From a bacterium (lineage in GTDB: Bacteria; Bacillota; Clostridia; Oscillospirales; Oscillospiraceae), in contig SFVC01000010.1 of NCBI GenBank assembly GCA_004560375.1, forward strand, positions 3,158-67,157: a stretch of 64,000 nt of DNA, given 5' to 3'. Numbering within the stretch: position 1 is the stretch's first letter; each line of letters begins with the position of its first letter. The position numbers and the translations under genes were made by a program. The notes under the pieces are model-generated. The model saw only the letters and a program-made list of their open reading frames with translations, was not told the DNA's origin and searched no databases. Positions 15,056 through 22,359 of this stretch are shown here, one piece after another.

Positions 15056-15475
15056 ATGCGCGTCATGGCCATTGACTACGGCGACGCCCGGACGGGGGTG
15101 GCGGTGTCCGACGCCGCCGGGACGCTCACGGGGTACACCACGGTGATCCCCAGCCGCGTGCCGGAGCGGGCGGCGGAGGAGCTGGCCCGGATCGCCCGGG
15201 AGCGTCAGGCGGACGAGCTGGTGATGGGCTTTCCCCGGAACATGGACGGCACGGAGGGGCCGAGAGCAGAGCTGTACCGTTCCTTCGCCGCGCTGGTGGA
15301 GGAGAAGGCGGGTATGCCGGTGCGCCTGTGGGACGAGCGGCGTACCACCATCGAGGCCCACCAGATCCTCCACGCCGCCGGGAAGCGGGAGAAGGCCCAC
15401 AAAAAGAACGTGGACGCGGTGGCGGCGTCCCTCATTTTGGAGGGGTATCTGGCTTTCCGGGCGCGGAACCCGTAA
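15056..15475 (+). CDS. ruvX: Putative Holliday junction resolvase / pre-16S rRNA nuclease YqgF
   Basis: A 139-residue RNase H-like protein. It has the first catalytic Asp in AIDYGDARTGVAVSD, the conserved VMGFPRNMDGTEG loop, and the distal DERRTTIEAH and KKNVDAVAASLILEGYL motifs. YqgF trims 16S rRNA precursors and has been proposed to cut Holliday junctions. ATG at 15056 follows TTGGAGGGG. It is transcribed alone from a promoter shared back-to-back with the rpmG operon. Confidence 0.93.
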   Translation: MRVMAIDYGDARTGVAVSDAAGTLTGYTTVIPSRVPERAAEELARIARERQADELVMGFPRNMDGTEGPRAELYRSFAALVEEKAGMPVRLWDERRTTIEAHQILHAAGKREKAHKKNVDAVAASLILEGYLAFRARNP

Positions 15476-15509
15476 AAAAGCCCCCGGCGGAGCTCCGCCG
15501 GGGGCTTTT
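15476..15509. terminator. Perfectly palindromic bidirectional terminator
   Basis: A 34-bp perfect palindrome (AAAAGCCCCCGGCGGAG and its complement) with A and T runs at the two ends lies between the convergent ruvX and ackA genes. Confidence 0.92.
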
Positions 15510-15520
15510 CTTGTCTTGCG

Positions 15521-16714
15521 TTACGCCAGCGCCGCGGTGTCCAGCGCGATCATCAGCTCCTCGTTGGTGGGGATGAGCAGTACCTTCACCTTGGAGTCGA
15601 TGGCGGAGATGATGGCCTCCTTGCCCCGGACGTTGTTGGCGTCCGCGTCCATCTTGATGCCCATAAACTCTAGGCCGGAGGCGATGGCCATGCGCTGCTG
15701 GGCGTCGTTCTCGCCCACGCCGGCGGTGAAGATGACGGCGTCCACCCCGCCCATGGCGGCGGCGTAGGCCCCGATGTACTTCTTCACGCCGTAGCTGAAC
15801 ATATCCAGGGCCAGGGCCGCCCGGGTGTTGCCCTGCTCGGCGGCGGAGCCCAGATCCCGGAAGTCGGAGGACACGCCGGACACGCCCTGCACGCCCGACT
15901 TCTTGTTCAGCACGTTGAGCATCTCCTTGATGTCCATGCCGTACTTGTTCATCAGGAATTCCAGGATGCCCGCGTCCAGATCGCCGGAGCGGGTGCCCAT
16001 GGGCAGGCCGGCCAAGGGGGTGAAGCCCATGGAGGTGTCCACGCTCTTGCCGTGGCACACGGCGGCGATGGACGAGCCGTTGCCCAGGTGGCAGGAGATG
16101 AGCTTCAAAGACTCGATGGGCTTGCCCAGCATATCCGCCGCCCGCTGGGTGACGTACTTGTGGCTGGTGCCGTGGAAGCCGTAGCGGCGAACCTTGTCCT
16201 TCTCGTAGTACTCATAGGGCAGGGCGTAGGTGTAGGCCACCGGGGGCATGGTCTGGTGGAAGGCGGTGTCGAACACGGCCACCTGGGGCACGTCGGGGCC
16301 CATGACCTTGGTGCACGCCTTGATGCCGGTGATATTGGCGGGGTTGTGCAGGGGGGCCAGGGGGATGCACTCCTCCAGGGCGGCCATCACCTTGTCGTCG
16401 ATCTTCACGGAGGAGGCGAAGGTCTCGCCGCCGTGGACGACCCGGTGGCCCACCGCCTCAATCTCTTTCATGGAGCCCACCACGCCGTTGGCGGGATCCA
16501 CCAGGGCGTCCAGCACGGCCTGGATGGCCTCGGAATGGGTGGGCATGGCCACGTCCTTGGCGTCGATGGTCTCCTTGCCGGGGGCCTTGTAGGTGAACTT
16601 GCCGTCGATGCCGATGCGCTCGCACAGGCCCTTGGCCAGCACTTCCTGCGTGTTGGTGTCCAGCAGCTGGTACTTCAGGGACGAGCTGCCGGCGTTGATT
16701 ACCAGAACTTTCAT
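15521..16714 (-). CDS. ackA: Acetate kinase
   Basis: A 397-residue ASKHA-fold enzyme interconverting acetate plus ATP with acetyl phosphate plus ADP, the substrate-level phosphorylation step of acetate fermentation. It has the N-terminal MKVLVINAGSSSLKYQL signature, HRVVHGGE, FHGTSHKYV, HLGNGSS and FTAGVGEND. ATG at 16714 has AAGGAGT seven bases upstream; a second ATG three codons earlier is unlikely. pta is not adjacent. The divergent neighbour is tmcAL, which also activates acetate with ATP. Confidence 0.97.
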   Translation of the reverse strand: MKVLVINAGSSSLKYQLLDTNTQEVLAKGLCERIGIDGKFTYKAPGKETIDAKDVAMPTHSEAIQAVLDALVDPANGVVGSMKEIEAVGHRVVHGGETFASSVKIDDKVMAALEECIPLAPLHNPANITGIKACTKVMGPDVPQVAVFDTAFHQTMPPVAYTYALPYEYYEKDKVRRYGFHGTSHKYVTQRAADMLGKPIESLKLISCHLGNGSSIAAVCHGKSVDTSMGFTPLAGLPMGTRSGDLDAGILEFLMNKYGMDIKEMLNVLNKKSGVQGVSGVSSDFRDLGSAAEQGNTRAALALDMFSYGVKKYIGAYAAAMGGVDAVIFTAGVGENDAQQRMAIASGLEFMGIKMDADANNVRGKEAIISAIDSKVKVLLIPTNEELMIALDTAALA

Positions 16715-16815
16715 GTTCCGCACTCCTTTGAATCGTGATGCTTTGCAGAGACGATCCGCACAACCCTCTCTCCACGGAATTATGCGGTTTTACTTTACTT
16801 CGACCGGCCTTTTGG

Positions 16816-16878
16816 ATTATAATACCCGCAGGCGGCCGAAGGGGACGAATTGAATTCGCCCCATACCGGACATATTAT
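16816..16878. promoter_or_regulatory. Divergent ackA/tmcAL promoter region
   Basis: Plus strand: TTGAAT (16850-16855), 17 bp, TATTAT (16873-16878), facing tmcAL. Minus strand: a perfect TATAAT at 16821-16816 facing ackA, without a convincing -35. The remaining sequence of the 238-bp gap shows no gene. Confidence 0.55.
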
Positions 16879-16952
16879 ACTACGGGGGCCGGAATATCGC
16901 AAGTATTTTTCTCAATTTTGCCAAAGAGAGTCTGCGGAAAGGGGGACGCGCC

Positions 16953-18074
16953 ATGGATGTGGCGGGAATTGTGGCGGAATACAACCCCTTCCACGGCGGG
17001 CACGCCCACCAGATCGCCCAGACCCGGCGGCTGCTGGGGGAGTGTGCGGTGGTGGCGGTGATGAGCGGCCACTTCGTCCAGCGGGGGGAGTGCGCCGTGC
17101 TGGACAAGTGGATCCGGGCCCGCTGGGCCCTGGAGGGGGGCGCGGATCTGGTGCTGGAGCTGCCCACGGTGTGGGCGGCGTCCTCGGCGGAGTCCTTCGC
17201 CCGGGGGGCTATAGGCATTTTGGAGGCCGCCGGCGTCGTCACCCACCTGTCCTTCGGCAGCGAGCGGGGCGATGTGGACGCCCTCCGGCGGGTGGCGGCC
17301 TGTTTGGACAGCCCCCGGTATCCCGACGCGCTGCGCCGGTTTCTGGATCAGGGGCTGCCCTTTGCCGCCTGCCGTCAGGCGGCGGTGTCCGAGCTGCTGG
17401 GGCCTGGGCCGGCCCAATTGCTGGCCCAGCCAAACAACAACCTTGGAATTGAGTATATCCGGGCGTTGAACGCCATGAAAAGCCCTATCCGGCCCATCGC
17501 CACCCCCCGGATCGGGGCGGGGCATGACGGCGGGGATCACCCGGACTACCCCTCCGCCTCCTTTGTGCGGGGGGAGATGCTGTCCGGGCGGCTCCCGGCG
17601 GACAACCCCGCCAGCCTGAAGTGGGGGGAGCGGTGGGTGCTGGGCCGCCTGCGCGCCCTGGACGAGGGGGACTTTGCCGCCCTGCCCGACTGCGGGGAGG
17701 GGCTGTCCCACCGTTTGTACCGGGCGGCGCGGCAGGGGCGGACGCTGGAGGAGGTCTACGAGCTGGCCAAGACCAAGCGGTACGCCCACGCCCGCATCCG
17801 GCGGGCTGTCCTGTGGGCCGCCCTGGGCCTGAGGGCGGGGGGCAGGCCGGACGGCCCCCCCTATCTCCGGGTGCTGGGGGCCAACGAACGGGGGCGGGAG
17901 CTCCTGCGGGAGATGAAGGGGAAGGCCGCCCTGCCCGTGATCACCAAGCCCGCCCACGGCCGGGGGATCCCCCTGCTGGAGCTGGAGGGGCGGTGCACCG
18001 ACCTGTACCAGCTGTGCCGCCGGGAACCGGGGCCCTGCGGGCTGGAATGGACGACGAACCCGGTGATGCTGTAA
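16953..18074 (+). CDS. tmcAL: tRNA(Met) cytidine acetate ligase TmcAL
   Basis: A 373-residue nucleotidyltransferase-like enzyme. The start MDVAGIVAEYNPFHGGHAHQ holds the HxGH-type ATP-binding motif, and GHFVQRGECAVLDKWIRA and QPNNNLGIEYI are family signatures. TmcAL (formerly YlbM) uses acetate and ATP to make acetyl-adenylate and acetylates C34 of elongator tRNA-Met. Placement back-to-back with acetate kinase fits an acetate-linked theme. The length is somewhat below the roughly 400-415 residues of Bacillus forms. Confidence 0.92.
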   Translation: MDVAGIVAEYNPFHGGHAHQIAQTRRLLGECAVVAVMSGHFVQRGECAVLDKWIRARWALEGGADLVLELPTVWAASSAESFARGAIGILEAAGVVTHLSFGSERGDVDALRRVAACLDSPRYPDALRRFLDQGLPFAACRQAAVSELLGPGPAQLLAQPNNNLGIEYIRALNAMKSPIRPIATPRIGAGHDGGDHPDYPSASFVRGEMLSGRLPADNPASLKWGERWVLGRLRALDEGDFAALPDCGEGLSHRLYRAARQGRTLEEVYELAKTKRYAHARIRRAVLWAALGLRAGGRPDGPPYLRVLGANERGRELLREMKGKAALPVITKPAHGRGIPLLELEGRCTDLYQLCRREPGPCGLEWTTNPVML

Positions 18075-18101
18075 TTTTTTACCGAAAGGAAGTTATCATA
18101 A

Positions 18102-19319
18102 ATGAGAGCCTGTGAACGCCTGCTGAAGTATGTGAAGGTCAACACCCAGTCCTCGGAGGGGGCGGGGGTCACCCCCTCCACCCCCGGCCAGTGGGATCTG
18201 GCCCGGCTGCTGGTGGACGAGCTGACCGGGCTGGGGCTGGAGAATCCCTCCGTCAACGAGTTTTGCACCGTCACCGCCTGGCTGCCCGCCACCCCGGGGC
18301 TGGAGCACGTCCCCGCCCTGGGCCTGCTGGCCCACCTGGACACCGCCCCCGCCTTCTCCGGGAAGGACGTGAACCCCATCGTCCATGAGCACTACGACGG
18401 CGGCGACATCGTCCTGCCCAAAGAGGGCCGGGTGATCCGGGCAGCCGACTTCCCCTGGCTGTCCCGTTTCAAGGGGAAAACCGTCATCACCGCCGACGGC
18501 TCCACCCTTTTAGGGGCGGACGACAAGGCGGGCATCGCGGAGATCATGACCCTGTGCCAGCGGCTCATCGCGGAGGGCGTCCCCCACGGGCGGCTGTGCA
18601 TCGCCTTCACCCCCGACGAGGAGATCGGCGAGGGCCCCGACCACTTTGACGTACACGCCTTCGGGGCCCGGTATGCCTACACCGTGGACGGCTCCACTCC
18701 CGGCGTCATCGCCTATGAGAACTTCAACGCCGCCACGGCGGTGGTGGACATCACCGGCGTGTCCGTCCACCCCGGCGCGGCCAAGGGGATTATGGAGAAC
18801 GCCCTGCTGCTGGCCCAGGAGTTCAACCTCCTGCTGCCGTCGGACGCCGTCCCCGGCAAGACCGAGGGGTATCAGGGCTTCTTCCACCTGGAGGCCCTGG
18901 AGGGCACCGCCGCCGCCTGCCGGATGGAGTACATCGTCCGGGATCACGACAAGGAGAAGTTCACCGCCAAGAAAGCCCTGCTGGAGCGGGCCGCCGCCCA
19001 GGTGCAGGCCGCCCACCCCACCGCCAGGATCGAGCTGACCCTGACGGACAGCTACTACAATATGAAGGAGAAGCTGGCGGACTGTATGCACCTGGTGGAC
19101 AATGCCAACAAGGCGGCGGAGCTGGCGGGCCTCACCCCCGCTGCCGAGGCCATCCGGGGGGGCACCGACGGGGCGCGGCTCAGCTTTATGGGGCTGCCCT
19201 GCCCCAATCTGGGCACCGGGGGCTATAACTTCCACGGGCCGCTGGAGCTGGCCTGCGCCGAGGAGATGGACACGGTGGTTGACATTCTGATGAACATCGT
19301 CCGGCTGTACGCGGAATGA
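18102..19319 (+). CDS. pepT: Peptidase T (tripeptide aminopeptidase)
   Basis: A 405-residue M20B metallopeptidase removing N-terminal residues from tripeptides in the cytosol. Zinc-ligand and catalytic motifs are visible: LLAHLDTAP (His78, Asp80), LLGADDKAG (Asp140), TPDEEIGEG (Glu173-Glu174), and a late FHGPLE histidine. The segment GGTDGARLSFMGLPCPNLGTGG is typical of PepT. It starts 28 bp after tmcAL and is probably read from the same transcript; GAAAGGAAG lies upstream. Confidence 0.96.
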   Translation: MRACERLLKYVKVNTQSSEGAGVTPSTPGQWDLARLLVDELTGLGLENPSVNEFCTVTAWLPATPGLEHVPALGLLAHLDTAPAFSGKDVNPIVHEHYDGGDIVLPKEGRVIRAADFPWLSRFKGKTVITADGSTLLGADDKAGIAEIMTLCQRLIAEGVPHGRLCIAFTPDEEIGEGPDHFDVHAFGARYAYTVDGSTPGVIAYENFNAATAVVDITGVSVHPGAAKGIMENALLLAQEFNLLLPSDAVPGKTEGYQGFFHLEALEGTAAACRMEYIVRDHDKEKFTAKKALLERAAAQVQAAHPTARIELTLTDSYYNMKEKLADCMHLVDNANKAAELAGLTPAAEAIRGGTDGARLSFMGLPCPNLGTGGYNFHGPLELACAEEMDTVVDILMNIVRLYAE

Positions 19320-19330
19320 TTCACAGTTTA

Positions 19331-19367
19331 TTGATTATTTTCCCAGCGGGAAGGGCTATAATAGCCC
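19331..19367 (+). promoter_or_regulatory. Promoter with perfect palindrome over its -10
   Basis: TTGATT (19331-19336) and TATAAT (19357-19362) are separated by 20 bp. The -10 lies at the centre of a perfect palindrome, GGGCTATAATAGCCC (19353-19367). The long spacer and palindrome suggest that a dimeric regulator acts here on the downstream membrane-protein gene. Confidence 0.5.
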
Positions 19368-19402
19368 AATAACCCAGTCCGCTCAAGGAGGGATTCCTCT
19401 TG

Positions 19403-20245
19403 ATGTACCGAAACGATCACTACGGCCCCATTGAAAAGTTCTGCTCCCGGCACCCCCGGTTCGGGGTGCCCAACCTGGCCCTGTACATCGCCATCGCCCA
19501 GGCGGTGGTGGGCATTTTAGATTTGCTGATGCAGAGACGGCTGATCCCCATGCTGCTGTTTCTCCGCCCCCTCATCGGCCCCCCGCTCTTTCAGGTGTGG
19601 CGGCTGATCACCTTCATCCTGGTGCCCCAGAGCACCAATCCGTTCTATCTTCTGCTGGGCTGCTATGTGGTGTTCTGGACGGGCCAGATGCTGGAGCGGG
19701 AGTGGGGCACGGCCAGGTTCACCCTGTTCTACCTGTGCGGGGTGGCGCTGTCCATTGTGGGCGGGCTGCTGCTGGGGGGCACCAGCATCTACTACATCCA
19801 CCTGTCCTTCTTCCTGGTCATCGCCACCATGTACAGCGAGATGCAGGTGCTGTTCATGTTCGTGCTGCCCATCAAGATGAAGTGGCTGGCCATTCTGGAC
19901 GTGGCGCTGATCCTGCTGGAGGCGGTGGAGAGCGGGCCCTTCGTGCTCCTGCTGGCCCTGCCCAGCTTTATCAACTACTTCATTTTCACCTGGCCTTTCT
20001 GGTCAATGAAGCTGGGGTTTGCCCGGCGCCGCGCGGATCCCCAGGTGATCAACTTCAAGAAGGCCCAGAAGCAGGCAAAGAAAAAGGCCCAGGAGACGGG
20101 GGGCTACCTCCACAAGTGCGCGGTGTGCGGGATTACGGATCAGGACGACCCCAACATGGAGTTCCGCTACTGCTCCAAGTGCGACGGGTACTACTGCTAC
20201 TGTGCCAACCACATCAATAACCATATCCACATCCGCCAGGATTGA
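19403..20245 (+). CDS. Rhomboid-like membrane protein with C-terminal zinc ribbon
   Basis: A 280-residue protein. The first 210 residues contain about six membrane helices with a rhomboid/derlin-like pattern (QMLEREWGTARFTLFYLCGV). At the position where rhomboid proteases carry GxSG, this one reads GGTSIYYI, so the catalytic serine motif is not convincing. The C-terminal cytosolic tail has two CxxC pairs plus further Cys and His residues (CAVC, CSKC, CYC, HINNHIH), probably binding zinc. ATG at 19403 follows AAGGAGGG. It has its own promoter; function unknown, likely a pseudo-rhomboid. Confidence 0.75.
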   Translation: MYRNDHYGPIEKFCSRHPRFGVPNLALYIAIAQAVVGILDLLMQRRLIPMLLFLRPLIGPPLFQVWRLITFILVPQSTNPFYLLLGCYVVFWTGQMLEREWGTARFTLFYLCGVALSIVGGLLLGGTSIYYIHLSFFLVIATMYSEMQVLFMFVLPIKMKWLAILDVALILLEAVESGPFVLLLALPSFINYFIFTWPFWSMKLGFARRRADPQVINFKKAQKQAKKKAQETGGYLHKCAVCGITDQDDPNMEFRYCSKCDGYYCYCANHINNHIHIRQD

Positions 20246-20251
20246 CGTGAA

Positions 20252-20285
20252 GGGCCCCGCGGTCATAGACCGCGGGGGCCCTTTC
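20252..20285. terminator. Intrinsic terminator
   Basis: GGGCCCCGCGGTC and GACCGCGGGGGCCC pair around an ATA loop and are followed by CTTTC. It ends the rhomboid-like gene and lies convergent to the glycosyltransferase gene. Confidence 0.88.
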
Positions 20286-20309
20286 TGCCTCCCCCACGGG
20301 GGAGGTTTT

Positions 20310-21875
20310 TCATTCCCAATACGCTACCGCGTAGCAGCCGTACCTGTCCACGGCGAACCCCGCCTGTGCCAGCTCGTCCGCCCAGTCCCCGTCCTCCACC
20401 AGGTAGACGCAGGCCGGGTCGGGCTCCCCCAGCCCGGTGAGGAACCGGAACCGGCCGAAGCCCTCCACGTCCAAAAAGGCGCTGGGGTAGTTTTTGTAGG
20501 TGACCGTCTCCCGGTACTCCTCCGGATCCTGGCCGCAGTCAAACAGCACCCGGGCGTAGTTGGCCCCGCGGGCCACCCGGATCTCCCCCTCCCGGGCCAG
20601 GGCCGCCTCCACCGCCTGCTCCAGCCCGGCGCCGAAGTGGGCCCGGGACTGCTGGGCGTAGTCGGTGAAGTAATAGTCCGCGAACCGGAGGAACAGCGCC
20701 CCGAAGATCAGCAGGGGAACCAGCAGCGCCCGCAGGTCGAAGCCGCACAGCCACCGCGCCCCCAGCGCCGCCAGCAGCACCACCGGGATCCACAGGGTAT
20801 TCACCCGGTTCACGTTGGCGTCCAGGGTCAGCCCCTGCAAGATCCCCGCCAGCAGCTGGATCAGCAGGAAGACCCCGGGCCGCAGCTTCCGGGTGGACAG
20901 GCCCTCCACCGTCTCCCGGACGGCCCACACCAGCCCTGCCAGGGCCAGGGGCAGGGCGCCGAAGTAGAACAGCCCGAACCGATCCGTCCCGTTCCACAGC
21001 AGCCCGTCCCCCTGGCGCAGCACCAGGGACAGCAGGTTGGCGGCGTGCTCCGGAACCCGGGACAGGGAGAACTCGCCGTCCCGCATCACCACCAGCCTGG
21101 GGACGGTGAAGGGGCCCAGGTGCAGCTCGGGCAGCAGGCCCCAGTTCACCAGCAGGAACAGCACCAGCGGCAGGGCCAGCGCCAGCAGCACCGCCGCCGC
21201 CCCCAGCAGCCACGCCCCCTTCTGGCCGCGGGGGCGCAGCTTGCCGCACCACAGGGCGTACCCGCCCTGAAGAAGCAGGATCAGGGGGACGAAGGGCCAG
21301 ATGGCGGCGTAGCAGTACAGGGACAGCCCGTACATCAGGGCGGACAGGGGGAGCCAGCGGCAGTCCTCCAGCCCCCGCAGGAAGAAGTACAGCCCGAACA
21401 GCAGAAAGCCCGGGGCCAGGTTGGACTCCAGCCCCCACCGGGACAGCATCACGTGCCACGGGCACACCGCCAGCAGGAACAGGGAGCACAGCCCCGCCCA
21501 CTTGTCCGCCATCCGCTTGCCCACGCCGTAGACGGCGGGCAGCGACAGCAGGGACACGATAAGCTGGGGCAGCCGCACCGCCAGGGTTGTCCGGCCCAGC
21601 AGGGCCAGGCAGGGGATCATGAGGTAGCTCTCCAGGGCGTTCATGCCGCTGCCCCAGGCGGTGAGGTACACCGGCAGGGAGTGGCCGAAGGAGTCCCGAC
21701 CCGTGGTCAGCAGGCACCACGCCTCGTAGGCGGCAAAGGCCTCGTCCTGGTTCAGCCCCTCTGGTACCGCCCCGAACCGCCAGAGACGGAGGGCGGCTCC
21801 CACAAGCAGAAACAGCACCAGCAGCACACGGATCAGCCAGTCCTCCCCCTCCCGGGGGCGCGTGGGGCCTGTCAT
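20310..21875 (-). CDS. Polytopic membrane glycosyltransferase (PMT/ArnT-like, GT-C fold)
   Basis: A 521-residue protein with about ten to twelve membrane helices. Near the N-terminus it has GLNQDEAFAAYE, matching the conserved Asp-Glu of GT-C glycosyltransferases (GT39/GT83) that use lipid-linked sugar donors. LPVYLTAWGSGMNALESYL follows, as in the family. ATG at 21875 is preceded by GGGAGGATC; an upstream ATG lies beyond this site. It is a single-gene unit with a strong promoter. Acceptor and sugar are unknown; cell-surface protein or glycan decoration is plausible. Confidence 0.8.
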   Translation of the reverse strand: MTGPTRPREGEDWLIRVLLVLFLLVGAALRLWRFGAVPEGLNQDEAFAAYEAWCLLTTGRDSFGHSLPVYLTAWGSGMNALESYLMIPCLALLGRTTLAVRLPQLIVSLLSLPAVYGVGKRMADKWAGLCSLFLLAVCPWHVMLSRWGLESNLAPGFLLFGLYFFLRGLEDCRWLPLSALMYGLSLYCYAAIWPFVPLILLLQGGYALWCGKLRPRGQKGAWLLGAAAVLLALALPLVLFLLVNWGLLPELHLGPFTVPRLVVMRDGEFSLSRVPEHAANLLSLVLRQGDGLLWNGTDRFGLFYFGALPLALAGLVWAVRETVEGLSTRKLRPGVFLLIQLLAGILQGLTLDANVNRVNTLWIPVVLLAALGARWLCGFDLRALLVPLLIFGALFLRFADYYFTDYAQQSRAHFGAGLEQAVEAALAREGEIRVARGANYARVLFDCGQDPEEYRETVTYKNYPSAFLDVEGFGRFRFLTGLGEPDPACVYLVEDGDWADELAQAGFAVDRYGCYAVAYWE

Positions 21876-21939
21876 GGGCGATCCTCCCTTCCGCTGGGGG
21901 CGGATGCGAAATACGGCCCGCCGCCCCATGTTTTTCCTT

Positions 21940-21969
21940 ATTATAAGGGGAATTCCGGCGGAATGTCAA
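21940..21969 (-). promoter_or_regulatory. Promoter of the membrane glycosyltransferase
   Basis: A consensus TTGACA (21969-21964), an 18-bp spacer and a perfect TATAAT (21945-21940) face the glycosyltransferase gene. A hairpin AACCGCCC/GGGCGGTT with a T-run (21973-21996) lies immediately upstream of the -35. Confidence 0.7.
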
Positions 21970-22089
21970 GCCAACCGCCCCGGCCCGGGCGGTTTTCCCG
22001 TCAAAGGCGGGCACCCCGCCGCGGAGCCCGCCATAGGATAACTTGCAGGCCGTCCGCGGGGCGGCCCGCGCGGGAAAGGAGCATCCATT

Positions 22090-22359
22090 ATGTATGAGAC
22101 ATTGTGCCTGTCCGCCCTCCCTGAGGGGGAGAGCGCTTATGTGACCGAGGTAAACGCCGCCCCCGCCATGGATCGGCGGCTCACCGACCTGGGGCTGGTG
22201 CGGGGCACCCGGGTGACCTGCGTGCTGAGAAGTCCGGCGGGGGATCCCTGCGCCTACCTGATCCGGGGGGCGCTCATCGCCCTGCGCCGCTCCGACGCGG
22301 AGGGGATCACCCTGGAGCGCCGCGCCCAGGAGCAGCCCGCCCGGGCGGTGGCCACATGA
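22090..22359 (+). CDS. feoA: Ferrous iron transport protein FeoA
   Basis: An 89-residue SH3-like cytosolic protein with the FeoA pattern (AMDRRLTDLGLVRGTRVTCV ... CAYLIRGALIALRR). FeoA is thought to modulate FeoB activity. The gene overlaps feoB by 4 bp (ATGA). An AAAGGAGC ribosome-binding site lies seven bases upstream. I found no convincing Fur box or -35/-10 pair in the GC-rich 130 bp before it. Confidence 0.92.
   Translation: MYETLCLSALPEGESAYVTEVNAAPAMDRRLTDLGLVRGTRVTCVLRSPAGDPCAYLIRGALIALRRSDAEGITLERRAQEQPARAVAT

Noticed and set aside
20202..22097. Very long plus-strand open frame (631 codons) rich in Gln, Pro and Gly
   Set aside because: It is antisense to the membrane glycosyltransferase gene. 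Composition is typical of shadow frames in GC-rich coding DNA, and it has no recognisable domain.
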